Assembly (NCBI RefSeq): GCF_023380265.1
Contig: NZ_CP093366.1
Coordinates: 558,001-622,000 of the forward strand
Origin: Bombilactobacillus folatiphilus
GTDB taxonomy: Bacteria > Bacillota > Bacilli > Lactobacillales > Lactobacillaceae
Length of the DNA: 64,000 bases
Direction: 5' to 3'
The notes below the pieces were generated by a model. That model was not told the DNA's origin and did no database searches. It was given only the letters and a program-made list of their open reading frames with translations. The position numbers and the translations under genes are program-made. Below, one piece after another: positions 44,396 to 54,187 of this stretch (position 1 is its first letter; each line of letters begins with the position of its first letter).

Positions 44396-45689
44396 TTCGG
44401 CAATGGTGGATCCGTTATGGGGCTATTGGGTTGTCAGTGAGAGCACTTTAACGCAACTTGATTATCAAGTCTTAACCGATTTATATCAACCACTGATGGG
44501 GAGTCACGCGTTGAGTTTGTATCAATTATTGTGGCAACATCAAGAACCTTTGCTGTCACAACGCCAGCCACATGCCCAACTTTTAAATTTATTAGATCTG
44601 GATGCACATGCATTTTATGCTGCTCGCATCAAATTAGAAGCGTTGGCTTTGTTGCAAACATTTCAAAATCAAGATAGTTGGGGCCATTATTTAATTTACC
44701 AACTCAAACGTCCGCTAACCGGTGCGGAATTTATGCGTGATAATATTTTGACGACGTTTTTAATGGAAAAAATTGGGCAACCGGATTTTAAAAAATTACG
44801 GAAGAAATATGCTCCAATGCAACACAATCTACATCAAGCACAGGAAATTACGAAGAGTTTTTTAGATGTTTTTCGGCTTTCTAATGCTGTGGTGGATGCG
44901 CCTAGTGAAACTAGCGCCGTTTTGCCTAAGCAGGTGCAATATACAACACAACAGATGGCAGAATTTGATTGGGATTTATTGGCGCAACGTTTGGCACCAC
45001 TGAAAGTATCTGCGGCTCAAATTCAAACTGCGCGCACAGATTTGTTTAATTTGCATACATTTTATGGTTTGGATGAGATGGAATTAGCGAATTTAATTGC
45101 CAAAACAATCAATTTGCAGACGAATCAAATTGATTTGCCACGGTTAACAAAGTTAGTGCAAAAAAAGTATGAAAAACGGTCCAATATGCAGGCACGGCTG
45201 TCTGGAGAAGAGCCCAAACAAAAGCCACAGGAAAACTTGCAGGATTTACCGCAGCAACAAGTTCAATTAGTGCGGTCAGCACAAAAATTGGCACCAGCTG
45301 AATTTTTAGCAGCTAAAAAGCGGCAAAAAGGTGTGGCAGTGTTCAGTTCGGATGTCCAAGTGTTACGTAAATTGCAGGCGCGACATATTCTGCCAGATGA
45401 AGTGATTAATATTTTGGTGAATTATGTGCTGGATAATTCGGCTACTTTGACGAATAGTTTTGTCGAAAAAATTGCGGGTGACTGGATGCAGCACCAATTG
45501 ACTTCAGCAGCGGCAGCCGTCAAATATTTACAAAGTTTTCCACAGCAAAAGCGTGTGCGAAAAAGTAAGAAGTCGACTAAACAAGAAGCAGCCACAGATT
45601 GGTCACAAGCTTCCAGTCAAGAAGTTAGTCCCACTGAATTAGCGAAATTGCAGCAACAATTGCAAAAATTAAACAAGAAGCCCCAATGA
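44385..45689 (+). CDS. dnaB: Replication initiation / membrane attachment protein DnaB (Bacillus type)
   Basis: 434 residues. N-terminal winged-helix part (WVVSESTLTQLDYQVLTDLYQPL) and C-terminal DnaD/DnaB2-like domain (about 305-370; PDEVINILVNYVLDNSATLTNSFVEKIAGDW), ending in a Q/K-rich tail. It loads the replicative helicase with DnaI and DnaD. Directly upstream of dnaI. Confidence 0.94.
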   Translation: MTSNSAMVDPLWGYWVVSESTLTQLDYQVLTDLYQPLMGSHALSLYQLLWQHQEPLLSQRQPHAQLLNLLDLDAHAFYAARIKLEALALLQTFQNQDSWGHYLIYQLKRPLTGAEFMRDNILTTFLMEKIGQPDFKKLRKKYAPMQHNLHQAQEITKSFLDVFRLSNAVVDAPSETSAVLPKQVQYTTQQMAEFDWDLLAQRLAPLKVSAAQIQTARTDLFNLHTFYGLDEMELANLIAKTINLQTNQIDLPRLTKLVQKKYEKRSNMQARLSGEEPKQKPQENLQDLPQQQVQLVRSAQKLAPAEFLAAKKRQKGVAVFSSDVQVLRKLQARHILPDEVINILVNYVLDNSATLTNSFVEKIAGDWMQHQLTSAAAAVKYLQSFPQQKRVRKSKKSTKQEAATDWSQASSQEVSPTELAKLQQQLQKLNKKPQ

Positions 45690-45698
45690 GGTGCGTAA

Positions 45699-46613
45699 AT
45701 GGAAAAGTTATCCCAGTCTTTGTCAAGAATTATTAAAGACCGCAAATGGCAAGATCAATATCAAGATTTGTTAGCGCAGGCGGTTAAAGATCCTGATGTG
45801 CAACAATTTTTGCAGGAACATCAAGCACAAGTTAATGAAGCAATCTTGCAGCAAGGTTTGGATGCAATTTACGAGTTTGTGCAGGCTAAAAAGCATATGA
45901 ATGCGTTTGCGGCAGGTTATCAACCACGATTAATTTTTAAAAATCGGGCGATTCAAGTTAGTTATGAACCAGATCAAGAATTAATCGCACACAAAGAACA
46001 GCAACGTTTTGAGCAAAATTTTATGACAATTGATATGAGTAGTGATATTAAACAAGCCGATTTAACAGCTTTTGCGCAAGGTGCTAGTGGCCGGCAGAAT
46101 GCCTTGGCAGCCGCTTATCGTTTTGTTATTGATTACACGACCAAGCCGCAATTTACGCCGGGCTTGTATTTGTCGGGCGATTTTGGCATTGGTAAGACGT
46201 ATTTGTTGGCAGCTATTGCTAAAGAATTGGTCCAAAATCAGGTTGCAGTTTTGCTGATTCATTTTCCGACGTTCACGGTACAAATGAAAAATGCGATTCA
46301 CGATAATTCAGTTTTGAGTCGGATTGATCAAATCAAGACTGTGCCGATTTTGATGTTGGATGATATTGGGGCGGATTCTTTGAGTTCGTGGATCCGTGAT
46401 GAAGTGTTGGGCGTGATTTTGCAGTATCGGATGCAGGAACAATTGCCGACTTTTTTCTCTTCGAATTTTGCGATGAAAGATTTGGAAAAACATTTGACCA
46501 TTAATCAACGTGGTGACCAAGAACCTATCAAAGCCGCGCGCATTATGGAACGGGTGCGGTATTTATCACATGAAGTTATCTTGTCAGGTCCTAATCGTCG
46601 TTTTGAAAAATAG
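45699..46613 (+). CDS. dnaI: Primosomal helicase loader DnaI
   Basis: 304 residues. N-terminal zinc/helicase-binding region 1-110, AAA+ domain with Walker A SGDFGIGKTY (about 163), Walker B PILMLDDIGAD, sensor FSSNFAMKDLEKHL and arginine finger region MERVRYLSHEV. Loads DnaC-type helicase at oriC and restart sites. Confidence 0.95.
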   Translation: MEKLSQSLSRIIKDRKWQDQYQDLLAQAVKDPDVQQFLQEHQAQVNEAILQQGLDAIYEFVQAKKHMNAFAAGYQPRLIFKNRAIQVSYEPDQELIAHKEQQRFEQNFMTIDMSSDIKQADLTAFAQGASGRQNALAAAYRFVIDYTTKPQFTPGLYLSGDFGIGKTYLLAAIAKELVQNQVAVLLIHFPTFTVQMKNAIHDNSVLSRIDQIKTVPILMLDDIGADSLSSWIRDEVLGVILQYRMQEQLPTFFSSNFAMKDLEKHLTINQRGDQEPIKAARIMERVRYLSHEVILSGPNRRFEK

Positions 46614-46623
46614 TCAAGTTGAC

Positions 46624-46652
46624 TTGCAAAAAATAAAAGTGCGTGTTTTAAT
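46624..46652 (+). promoter_or_regulatory. Promoter of the thrS T-box transcript
   Basis: TTGCAA (46624-46629), 17-nt spacer, TTTAAT (46647-46652). Confidence 0.5.
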
Positions 46653-46659
46653 GTGAACA

Positions 46660-46863
46660 TAGCTTGAAAGTTTTCTTTGCAGGGAGAGTTGACCTTAGAC
46701 TGAAAGTCGCTCATCAGAAAACTTAACTAAATAAAATTGATATTAGTGTTGGTTTGGTCACATTATCGACTGATGAAGATAAGTAATTCATTACTTAATG
46801 TGGGTGGAACCGCGTCAACGACGTCCCTTAGACTATTTAATAGTTTAAGGGGCGTTTTTTATT
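46660..46863 (+). promoter_or_regulatory. T-box riboswitch of thrS (tRNA-Thr)
   Basis: Stem I: AAGTTTTCT (about 46668) pairs with AGAAAACTT (about 46716). T-box core GTGGGTGGAACCGCG at about 46799-46813; the bulge UGGA fits a tRNA with discriminator U, as tRNA-Thr has in Gram-positives. Terminator arms ACGTCCCTTA / TTAAGGGGCGT with a T run (46821-46863). I could not pin the ACN specifier. Confidence 0.88.
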
Positions 46864-46877
46864 TTTAGGAGGAGAAA

Positions 46878-48821
46878 ATGGCTCGAATTACCTTAGAATT
46901 TCCAGATGGCTCCAAGCGTGAGTTTGCACAAGATGTGACACCGCTATCAGTGGCTGAATCGATTAGTAATAGTTTAAAAAAGCAGGCGGTGGCTGCCAAA
47001 GTTAATGGCGTTTTGGTGGATATCAATCGGCCTATCGTTCAAGACGCACAAGTAGAAATTGTCACGAAGAAAGATGATGCAGCTCCAGAAGTTGCTCGGA
47101 ATACTGCAGTATTCTTGTTGAGTGCAGCGTTAAAGCAAAAATATCCTGCAATTCATTTTGGCGAACAAGCTGTGAACAATGATGGTTTTTATTTAGATAC
47201 CGATAAGGCTGAGAACCAAGTTAGTGTTGATGAATTATCTGCTTTGATGCAAGATGTTAATAAATTGATTAAGGATAATGCGCCAATTGAACGTCAATTA
47301 ATGGCAAAAGAAGATTTGGTTGCTCGTTTTAGTGATGATCCTTACCAAACGGAAATTTTAAAATCCATTGATAGCGTGCAGATTCCTGTTTATCAAATGG
47401 GTGAGTTTATTAGTTTTGGTGAAAAAGCATTATTGCCCAAAGCCAGTGATTTGAAGTATTATCAATTGCTATCAGTGGCGGGAGCTTATTGGCAAGGTAA
47501 GTCCAGCAACCCCATGTTGCAACGGATTTATGGGACTGCCTTTATGAATGATGAAGATTTACAAGCTGATTTGAAGCGGCGGGCTGAAATTAAAGAGCGT
47601 GATCATCGGACGATTGGTCGCGATTTAGATTTATTCTTTGTGGATCCTAAAGTTGGTTCTGGTTTGGCTTACTGGATGCCTAAGGGTGCAACAATTCGAC
47701 GGACGATTGAGCGTTACATCACTGATAAAGAAATTGCGGCCGGTTATGAGCATGTTTATACACCAGTGTTAATGAATTTGGACGCTTATAAGACTTCCGG
47801 TCACTGGGCGCATTATCGTGAAGATATGTTTCCACCAATGGATATGGGTGACGGCGAGATGTTGGAATTGCGCCCAATGAATTGTCCATCACATATTCAA
47901 ATTTACAAGCATCATATTCGTTCTTATCGTGAATTACCGATTCGGATTGCGGAATTGGGCATGATGCACCGTTATGAAAAATCAGGTGCCTTGTCTGGTT
48001 TGCAACGGGTGCGGGAAATGACTTTGAATGATGGTCATACTTTTGTGGCTTTGGAACAAATTGAAGATGAGTTTAAGAAAGTTTTGCAGTTGATGATGGA
48101 CGTTTACAAAGATTTCAATATTGATAACTATACTTTCCGTTTGAGTTATCGTGATCCAGCTAATACTGAAAAGTATTTTGATGATGATGAAATGTGGGAT
48201 CGTTCCCAAGGTATGTTGAAGTCGGCGATGGATGATTTGGGCTTGGAATATTACGAAGCTGAAGGTGAAGCAGCCTTTTATGGTCCAAAATTGGATGTCC
48301 AAACTAAGACTGCTCTCGGCAACGAGGAAACTTTATCAACGATTCAATTAGATTTTATGCAACCCGAAAAATTCCAATTAACTTATGTGGGTGAAGATGG
48401 TCAAGAGCACCGTCCAGTGATGATCCACCGTGGTGTGATTTCGACAATGGAACGTTTTATTGCTTATTTGATTGAAATGTATAAGGGTGCCTTTCCAACT
48501 TGGTTATCGCCTGTCCAAGTTCAAATTATTCCCGTTAATAATGAATATCATTTGGATTATGCTCAAGAATTACAGACGCGGATGCGTAAATTAGGTTTGC
48601 GTGTAGAGATTGATGCGCGCAATGAAAAAATGAATTATAAGATTCGCGAAGCACAAACGCAAAAAGTACCATATACGGTCGTGATTGGTGATCAAGAAGT
48701 CCAAGATTCCACCGTTTCTGTTCGAAAATATGGCGAACAGGATAGTAGTACGGAAGATGTCAGTATGTTTGTTGATAGCGTGGTCGCTGACGTGAAGAAC
48801 TATTCACGAAGCGAGAGATAA
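46878..48821 (+). CDS. thrS: Threonyl-tRNA synthetase
   Basis: 647 residues, AGGAGG upstream. TGS domain 1-62, editing domain about 65-225, class II core ([65 protein letters not shown]), C-terminal anticodon domain ([18 protein letters not shown]). One oddity: the editing region reads [16 protein letters not shown], where active editing sites carry HxxxH, so proofreading may be reduced. Controlled by the T-box leader. Confidence 0.97.
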   Translation: MARITLEFPDGSKREFAQDVTPLSVAESISNSLKKQAVAAKVNGVLVDINRPIVQDAQVEIVTKKDDAAPEVARNTAVFLLSAALKQKYPAIHFGEQAVNNDGFYLDTDKAENQVSVDELSALMQDVNKLIKDNAPIERQLMAKEDLVARFSDDPYQTEILKSIDSVQIPVYQMGEFISFGEKALLPKASDLKYYQLLSVAGAYWQGKSSNPMLQRIYGTAFMNDEDLQADLKRRAEIKERDHRTIGRDLDLFFVDPKVGSGLAYWMPKGATIRRTIERYITDKEIAAGYEHVYTPVLMNLDAYKTSGHWAHYREDMFPPMDMGDGEMLELRPMNCPSHIQIYKHHIRSYRELPIRIAELGMMHRYEKSGALSGLQRVREMTLNDGHTFVALEQIEDEFKKVLQLMMDVYKDFNIDNYTFRLSYRDPANTEKYFDDDEMWDRSQGMLKSAMDDLGLEYYEAEGEAAFYGPKLDVQTKTALGNEETLSTIQLDFMQPEKFQLTYVGEDGQEHRPVMIHRGVISTMERFIAYLIEMYKGAFPTWLSPVQVQIIPVNNEYHLDYAQELQTRMRKLGLRVEIDARNEKMNYKIREAQTQKVPYTVVIGDQEVQDSTVSVRKYGEQDSSTEDVSMFVDSVVADVKNYSRSER

Positions 48822-48832
48822 ATAAAAATAGG

Positions 48833-48900
48833 AAAAAGCTATTCGATAATATATTTCGAAATTAATTCAATTTTGAAGTATATTGTGCGAATAGCTTTTT
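48833..48900. terminator. Terminator after thrS
   Basis: AAAAAGCTATTCG / CGAATAGCTTTTT arms enclosing about 42 nt that can itself pair in part. Confidence 0.8.
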
Positions 48901-48953
48901 AATTTTTTAGATCATAATGAACAAATTAACTTTATTATTTTTTGGTGATTGTC

Positions 48954-49112
48954 GTGCAACCATTATTTATAGAACGTCTTAAAACATGAATAATTGCTGC
49001 AATTAAGGATAAAGTAAGGGATGTTTTAGTTGATCATGATGTAACTAATTCTGCTTTTGTACGAATGATGTTGGCAATTGTTGTGACTGATGGATTTAGA
49101 ACTAAATTTTAA
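48954..49112 (+). pseudogene. Short degenerate coding remnant
   Basis: A frame from GTG 48954 encodes VQPLFIERLKT, then TGA, then IIAAIKDKVRDVLVDHDVTN and SAFVRMMLAIVVTDGF before TAA. The residue content looks coding, but the frame is stopped and there is no clear ribosome site. Origin unknown; it may be a relic of a deleted gene. Confidence 0.35.
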
Positions 49113-49765
49113 ATTAGTACTCCGAAAAATAAGAGGCTTATTATCCCCAGAGCTAATATAACTAAAATGAGTTTAAAAATGAAAATGGTAGATATCCAAA
49201 TAATACGTTTATGATTTTTTCTCAGTTTTATTACGGACTTATCATCTTTAGATGCAAGTAATTTATTTGGACAATTGATTAACATGGGAAAAATAGTGCA
49301 AATGTAAGTCATAATGATAAAATAACTCAAAGAGGCTGATAATGGAATGCTAACTCTTAGCTTGAGCAGAACATACATGATTAGTTCAGAAATAAAATTT
49401 ACACATAAAGAACGGTTTACTAATTTATAAATATTTATAATTGTACGTGACTTATCGCTAAAATCTAATAGCTCTTTATTAGGTAATTTATTAGAGTATC
49501 ACATAGAAATATCAAAAGCATCCATGCTGAAGTAAATTATGGCAATGGTAAACAATATAATTGAAATTATTCTATAGCCATAACCTTGCTTATTTAAAAT
49601 TGGTGGATATGTAATAATGAGAAAAATGATCATGTTAAAACAAAGTCTTGTGATTTCTTTGCCAAGTGTTGTTAAATTCTCTAAGTCTTTCTTTTCCTTT
49701 TGTTCCGATGAATAAGGATATGTATATTTTCCTATTTTCGCCAAATGTTTATATTGTTTTTTCAC
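49109..49765 (-). pseudogene. Membrane protein gene interrupted by one in-frame TGA
   Basis: GTG 49765 with AAAGGAGG 7 nt upstream starts a frame that reads 88 codons (MKKQYKHLAKIGKYTYPY ... MDAFDISM), meets TGA at 49499-49501, and continues open in the same frame for another 130 codons to a stop at 49109. The whole encodes about 218 residues with at least five hydrophobic segments (RLCFNMIIFLIITYPPIL; IISIILFTIAIIYF; LSYFIIMTYICTIFPML; IIWISTIFIFKLILVILALG). A TGG-to-TGA change would explain the stop. The family is not recognised; a five/six-segment membrane protein next to a tRNA. Confidence 0.7.
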
Positions 49766-49800
49766 ATTTATTCCTCCTTTAAATCAAGATTATTATAAAA

Positions 49801-49833
49801 CAAAAAAGTTCCCTCATAAGGGAACTTTTTTAA
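49801..49833 (-). terminator. Terminator downstream of tRNA-Glu
   Basis: AAAAAAGTTCCC / GGGAACTTTTTT with loop TCATAA; symmetric, lies 16 nt beyond the tRNA 3' end on the minus strand. Confidence 0.85.
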
Positions 49834-49848
49834 CGTAAATTATAATTA

Positions 49849-49920
49849 TCACCCGTACGGGAATCGGACCCGTAACTCCACCTTGAGAGGGTGGCGTCTT
49901 AACCATTTGACCAACGGGCA
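49849..49920 (-). tRNA. tRNA-Glu (anticodon CTC), atypical
   Basis: A 72-nt minus-strand cloverleaf: anticodon stem CCACC/GGTGG with loop CTCTCAA (anticodon CTC), D-arm GTC..GAC with GG, T-stem ACGGG/CCCGT. Two deviations: the first acceptor pair is T1-G72 rather than G1-C72, and the T-loop reads TCCGATT, so the nearly invariant T55 is C. The rest resembles lactobacillar tRNA-Glu. Confidence 0.8.
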
Positions 49921-49967
49921 ATCAAACAATAAGTATTCTACTGAAAAATCGTCTACTCGTCAAGTAC

Positions 49968-50612
49968 CTAAATAAAAAATGCCGCCAAATTATTCAAAAG
50001 ATGTAATAAAATATTACTTTTGATGTTGTGCGTTTTGAGATAAAGGAGACCTAGTAACCAACCAATCAAAAATTTTGACAGAAAATAAATTGGATCTTGC
50101 GAAACATGAATTAGGCCAAATAAAAGAGCACTGAAAAACGCTCCCCAAGCTAAATGCTTGGGAAAGAACCAGTTGATAATAAAGCCGCGAAATAAAATTT
50201 CTTCCGTAATCGGTGCGATAAAAACGGCATAAAGAAGAAAAAAGACGGGCGAACTACCAGCCAATTTCAGCAAACCGTTAACATTGGTGTTACCACTCGT
50301 TTTCATCAAGGGCAACAATAAATGATTAATTAAAATTGTAATGAAAAACGTAATTAAAAGGTAGCTATAACTTTTGAGATTTAATTTTTGGGTGGAAAAA
50401 ATTTGCGTCTTCAATAAAGTCACCAACATCATGCTCAAAGCCAAAACAACACCTATTACAAAATAGATATTGCTTTGCATCGGTGAAAAGTGTAACTTAT
50501 TAACTAATTGCAAAATTAGCAGTGGCAACTGTTGAATTAAATAAAAAATAATGAGACCAACTAGTTTTAGTATTGTGCTAAAATAATTCTTATTTTGTTC
50601 AAAAAATTTCAT
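49968..50612 (-). CDS. CPBP family intramembrane metalloprotease
   Basis: 214 residues with six or so membrane segments. Motif 1 ITEEILFRGFIINWFF (EExxxR, near 136) and motif 2 ALLFGLIHVSQDP (FxxxH, near 165) mark the Abi/CAAX-like family. Such proteins process prenylated or peptide substrates and often accompany bacteriocin loci as immunity proteins. Divergent from the ABC exporter pair; no bacteriocin gene is visible next to it. Confidence 0.88.
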   Translation of the reverse strand: MKFFEQNKNYFSTILKLVGLIIFYLIQQLPLLILQLVNKLHFSPMQSNIYFVIGVVLALSMMLVTLLKTQIFSTQKLNLKSYSYLLITFFITILINHLLLPLMKTSGNTNVNGLLKLAGSSPVFFLLYAVFIAPITEEILFRGFIINWFFPKHLAWGAFFSALLFGLIHVSQDPIYFLSKFLIGWLLGLLYLKTHNIKSNILLHLLNNLAAFFI

Positions 50613-50646
50613 GAATCAACCTTTCTGCAAGGAGCTGGTAAAAAGA

Positions 50647-52365
50647 ATGTTTCATATTATGCGAAAAAGGATTCCTATGCTTGCCGTGTGGGGTTCTATT
50701 TTATTTATGGTTTGCCAGGTGATGGGGACGTTGTATATTCCCAATATTACTTCGGATATTGTTAATAAAGGCATTACTAAGGGCGATACTCATTATATCA
50801 TAGTAGCTGGTCTACACATGATCGGGGTGTCTTTGGCGGTAATTGTGGCCGCAGGTTTGAATGTCTTGTTATCATCACAAGCATCACAAAAGTTAGGTAA
50901 ACGTTTGCGTAATGATATTTATCGTAAAGTTTTGTATTTATCCAATGATGAATTTGATCAAATCGGAACGTCATCGTTGATTACGCGGACCACGAATGAT
51001 GTGGTACAGATGCAAAATGTGACGATGATGATGCTACGAATGATGATTATGGCGCCAATTATGATGATTGGTGCTAGTTTTATGGCTTATCAAAAAAATC
51101 CGCAATTAACTAAAATTTTTGTAATTGTTCTACCTATTTTAATTATTATTGTGGCAGTCATTTTGTATTTTGCTGATCCTTTATTTCGCAAGATGCAGGC
51201 AAAAACAGATCGTCTTAATTTAGTTTTTCGTGAAGGATTGACGGGAGTGCGTGTGATTCGGGCATTTCGTCAAGATGATTGGGAGCAAAAGCGGTTTGCC
51301 GCAGCCAATCAAGATTATACGCATAATGCACAAAAAGTATTTTCAATTATTGCAGTGATGTCGCCACTAACGACCTTGATTATGAGTGGGACAAATATTG
51401 CGATTACATGGTTGGGCGCCAAATATATTTCGATGCAAACTATGCAAATTGGAAATTTGCTGGCGTTCATGACTTATGCTTCACAAATTTTGATGAGTGT
51501 CATGATGTTGTCGATGATTTTTGTGGTAGTCCCACGGGCGCAGGCTTCAGGGGTACGGATTCGTGAAGTTTTGGATTTGAAGAAGCAGCTGTCTGAACCT
51601 CAGACTAGTAAAATGTTGGATGATGAAGCGTCATTGAGTTTTCATGATGTGTCATTTCGCTATCAAGATGCACCACAACTGTCTTTGCAGCAAGTGAATT
51701 TTCAAGCTCAAAGTGGACAAAGTGTGGGAATTATTGGTGGCACGGGCTCCGGTAAAACGACACTAATTAGTTTGATTAGTCGGTTATATGATCCAGAAAC
51801 TGGCGTAATTAAAGTTGATGGTCAGGATATACGAGCCTTAACAATTAAAGATTTGCGGGAGCGGGTCTCAGTGGTGCCACAAAAATCAATTTTATTTAAG
51901 GGCAATGTGCGTGCTAATTTGCAATATGGTGACCAAACTGCGACCGATGATAAGTTATGGCACGCTTTAAAGATTGCGCAAGCTGATGAATTTATCGAAA
52001 CGTTGGATCAGACTGTGGAACAAAATGGTGATAATTTTTCTGGTGGTCAAAAGCAGCGTTTAGCGATTGCCCGAGCATTGGTTAAAGATGCGGATATTTA
52101 TGTGTTCGATGATTCGTTTTCAGCGTTAGACTTCAAAACGGATGCCAAATTGCGGCAGGCTCTCAAAGACGATCCGCAAATGCAGCAAAAGGTAATTGTC
52201 ATTGTCGGACAACGGATTTCTACAATTGCGGACAGCGACGTGATTGTGGTTTTGGATCAAGGCAGGATGATTGGTTGTGGGACACATCAAGAACTGAAAG
52301 CTTCCAATGCAATGTATCAAGAAATTATCACATCTCAGTTAAAGGAGGGATCGGTAGATGCCTAG
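50647..52365 (+). CDS. Heterodimeric ABC multidrug exporter, degenerate-site subunit
   Basis: About 572 residues from ATG 50647 (AAGGAG 13 nt upstream; ATG 50611 overlaps the divergent gene's start). Six-segment membrane domain, then nucleotide-binding domain: Walker A GGTGSGKTT (about 375), signature FSGGQKQRLAIARAL, Walker B IYVFDDSFSALD. The residue after the Walker B Asp is Asp instead of the catalytic Glu, as in LmrC/BmrC/TM287-type subunits. It pairs with the next gene (8-nt overlap). Exports drugs or lipophilic compounds. Confidence 0.92.
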   Translation: MFHIMRKRIPMLAVWGSILFMVCQVMGTLYIPNITSDIVNKGITKGDTHYIIVAGLHMIGVSLAVIVAAGLNVLLSSQASQKLGKRLRNDIYRKVLYLSNDEFDQIGTSSLITRTTNDVVQMQNVTMMMLRMMIMAPIMMIGASFMAYQKNPQLTKIFVIVLPILIIIVAVILYFADPLFRKMQAKTDRLNLVFREGLTGVRVIRAFRQDDWEQKRFAAANQDYTHNAQKVFSIIAVMSPLTTLIMSGTNIAITWLGAKYISMQTMQIGNLLAFMTYASQILMSVMMLSMIFVVVPRAQASGVRIREVLDLKKQLSEPQTSKMLDDEASLSFHDVSFRYQDAPQLSLQQVNFQAQSGQSVGIIGGTGSGKTTLISLISRLYDPETGVIKVDGQDIRALTIKDLRERVSVVPQKSILFKGNVRANLQYGDQTATDDKLWHALKIAQADEFIETLDQTVEQNGDNFSGGQKQRLAIARALVKDADIYVFDDSFSALDFKTDAKLRQALKDDPQMQQKVIVIVGQRISTIADSDVIVVLDQGRMIGCGTHQELKASNAMYQEIITSQLKEGSVDA

Positions 52366-54187
52366 TAAACAGAATATAAATCGGCAAAAACCACAAAATT
52401 TTTGGAAAACAACGTGGCGTTTGGCTCGGTATTTATCGGATTATATTGTTTCTTTGATTGTGGTTTTGATTTTGGCAATTACCGCGACTATTTTTCAAAT
52501 TAAAACACCGAAAATTTTGGGGGAAGCAACCACTGAAATTTTTAAGGGTGTGATGGCAGGAATAGCTAAGCAAAAAGCGGGAATTCATGTGACGCAATTT
52601 CCTGTTGATTTTCACAAAATTGCCCAAATCTTAATGATTGTTGGCTTAATGTATGTAGGATCGGCCATTTTTAACTTTTTACAACAAATTTTGATGACAC
52701 GTGCCTCGCAACAAACCGTTTTCAAATTGCGACGTGATTTGAAGTACAAAATGAAGCTATTGCCGGTCAATTTTTATGATACACACGATAATGGTGATAT
52801 CATGTCGCGGGCGATTAATGATATGGACAATATTGCGGGAACGCTGCAGCAAAGTATCACGCAATTGGTGACCAGCGTTGTGACTTTAGTAGGAACCTTG
52901 TGGATGATGTTTTCGATTAGTTGGCAGCTGACATTGATTGCACTAGTAACAGTTCCGGTTAGTATAGTGTTAATTGGATTAATAGCTCCTCAATCACAAA
53001 AAGCATTCGCGGCTCAACAGAAATCGTTAGGTCTGTTAAACAATCAAGTTGAAGAAAATTACGGGGCCCATTTAGTGGTCCAAACTTTCAATCATGAACC
53101 TGCAACTTTAGCCGAATTTGAAGAAGAAAATGATCGTTTGTATTCAGCTGCATGGAAAGCACAATTATGGTCGGGGTTAATGATGCCATTAATGACTTTT
53201 GTGAATAATTTAGGCTACGTTGGTGTGGCCATCTATGGTGGAATTCAAGTGGCACATGGACGTTTGCCGATTGGGGATATTCAAGCCTTTTTACAATATA
53301 CTCAACAATTTTCCCAACCAATTAATCAATTGGCAAACTTGGCGAATACCATTCAGGCGACAGTTGCTTCAGCCGAGCGCATCTTTGAAATTATGGATGA
53401 GCCAGAAATGCAGAAAACACATGTGGATGTGCCAGATACGCAAACCGATAATTTGATCGAATTGGATCATGTGCAATTTGGCTATCAAAATCAGCCCATC
53501 CTTTTACAGGATTATTCTTTGGAGGTCAAACCGGGGCAGATGATCGCTATTGTTGGACCGACTGGTGCTGGGAAGACAACGATTATTAACCTATTAGAAC
53601 GTTTTTATGATATTAATAGCGGTTCGATTAAATTGGCAGGTCGAGATACACGGAATTTGACACGAGAGCAGTTGCGTTCCCATTTTGCGATGGTCTTACA
53701 GGAAACATGGTTATTTACGGGTAGTATTTATGATAATTTAAAATACGGGCGTGAAGACGCGACGCATGAACAGATTATGGCGGCTGCACAAGCTGCTCAC
53801 GTCGATGAATTTGTTCAACAATTGCCTCAAGGGTACGAAACCGTTTTAAATGAGGAAGCTTCCAATATCTCGCAAGGTCAAAGGCAGTTATTGACGATTG
53901 CCCGAGCCTTTGTGGCTGATCCCGAAATTTTAATTTTGGATGAAGCAACATCATCAGTGGATACCAGAACAGAAGTCAAGATTCAACACGCAATGACGCG
54001 CTTACTTGAAGGTCGCACGAGCTTTGTGGTAGCACATCGTTTGTCCACGATTCAAGATGCCGACCAGATTATCGTGATGAATCACGGTTCAATTATGGAG
54101 ACAGGTACGCATGAGCAATTGTTGGCGCAAAACGGTTTTTATGCGGATTTGTATAATGCCCAATTTAGTGGCAATGTGAGTTTGTAA
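52358..54187 (+). CDS. Heterodimeric ABC multidrug exporter, catalytic subunit
   Basis: 609 residues: six membrane segments with a long first extracellular loop (GVMAGIAKQKAGIHVTQFP), nucleotide-binding domain with Walker A GPTGAGKTT (about 400), signature ISQGQRQLLTIARAF and Walker B ILILDEATSSVD with a normal catalytic Glu. Partner of the preceding subunit (LmrCD/BmrCD-like). Its stop overlaps the start of the serine hydrolase gene. Confidence 0.93.
   Translation: MPSKQNINRQKPQNFWKTTWRLARYLSDYIVSLIVVLILAITATIFQIKTPKILGEATTEIFKGVMAGIAKQKAGIHVTQFPVDFHKIAQILMIVGLMYVGSAIFNFLQQILMTRASQQTVFKLRRDLKYKMKLLPVNFYDTHDNGDIMSRAINDMDNIAGTLQQSITQLVTSVVTLVGTLWMMFSISWQLTLIALVTVPVSIVLIGLIAPQSQKAFAAQQKSLGLLNNQVEENYGAHLVVQTFNHEPATLAEFEEENDRLYSAAWKAQLWSGLMMPLMTFVNNLGYVGVAIYGGIQVAHGRLPIGDIQAFLQYTQQFSQPINQLANLANTIQATVASAERIFEIMDEPEMQKTHVDVPDTQTDNLIELDHVQFGYQNQPILLQDYSLEVKPGQMIAIVGPTGAGKTTIINLLERFYDINSGSIKLAGRDTRNLTREQLRSHFAMVLQETWLFTGSIYDNLKYGREDATHEQIMAAAQAAHVDEFVQQLPQGYETVLNEEASNISQGQRQLLTIARAFVADPEILILDEATSSVDTRTEVKIQHAMTRLLEGRTSFVVAHRLSTIQDADQIIVMNHGSIMETGTHEQLLAQNGFYADLYNAQFSGNVSL

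Noticed and set aside
49499..49501. Selenocysteine or programmed read-through at the TGA in the membrane-protein gene.
   Set aside because: No SECIS-like hairpin or selenocysteine genes seen, and the nearby sequence contains other degenerate relics, so simple mutation is preferred.
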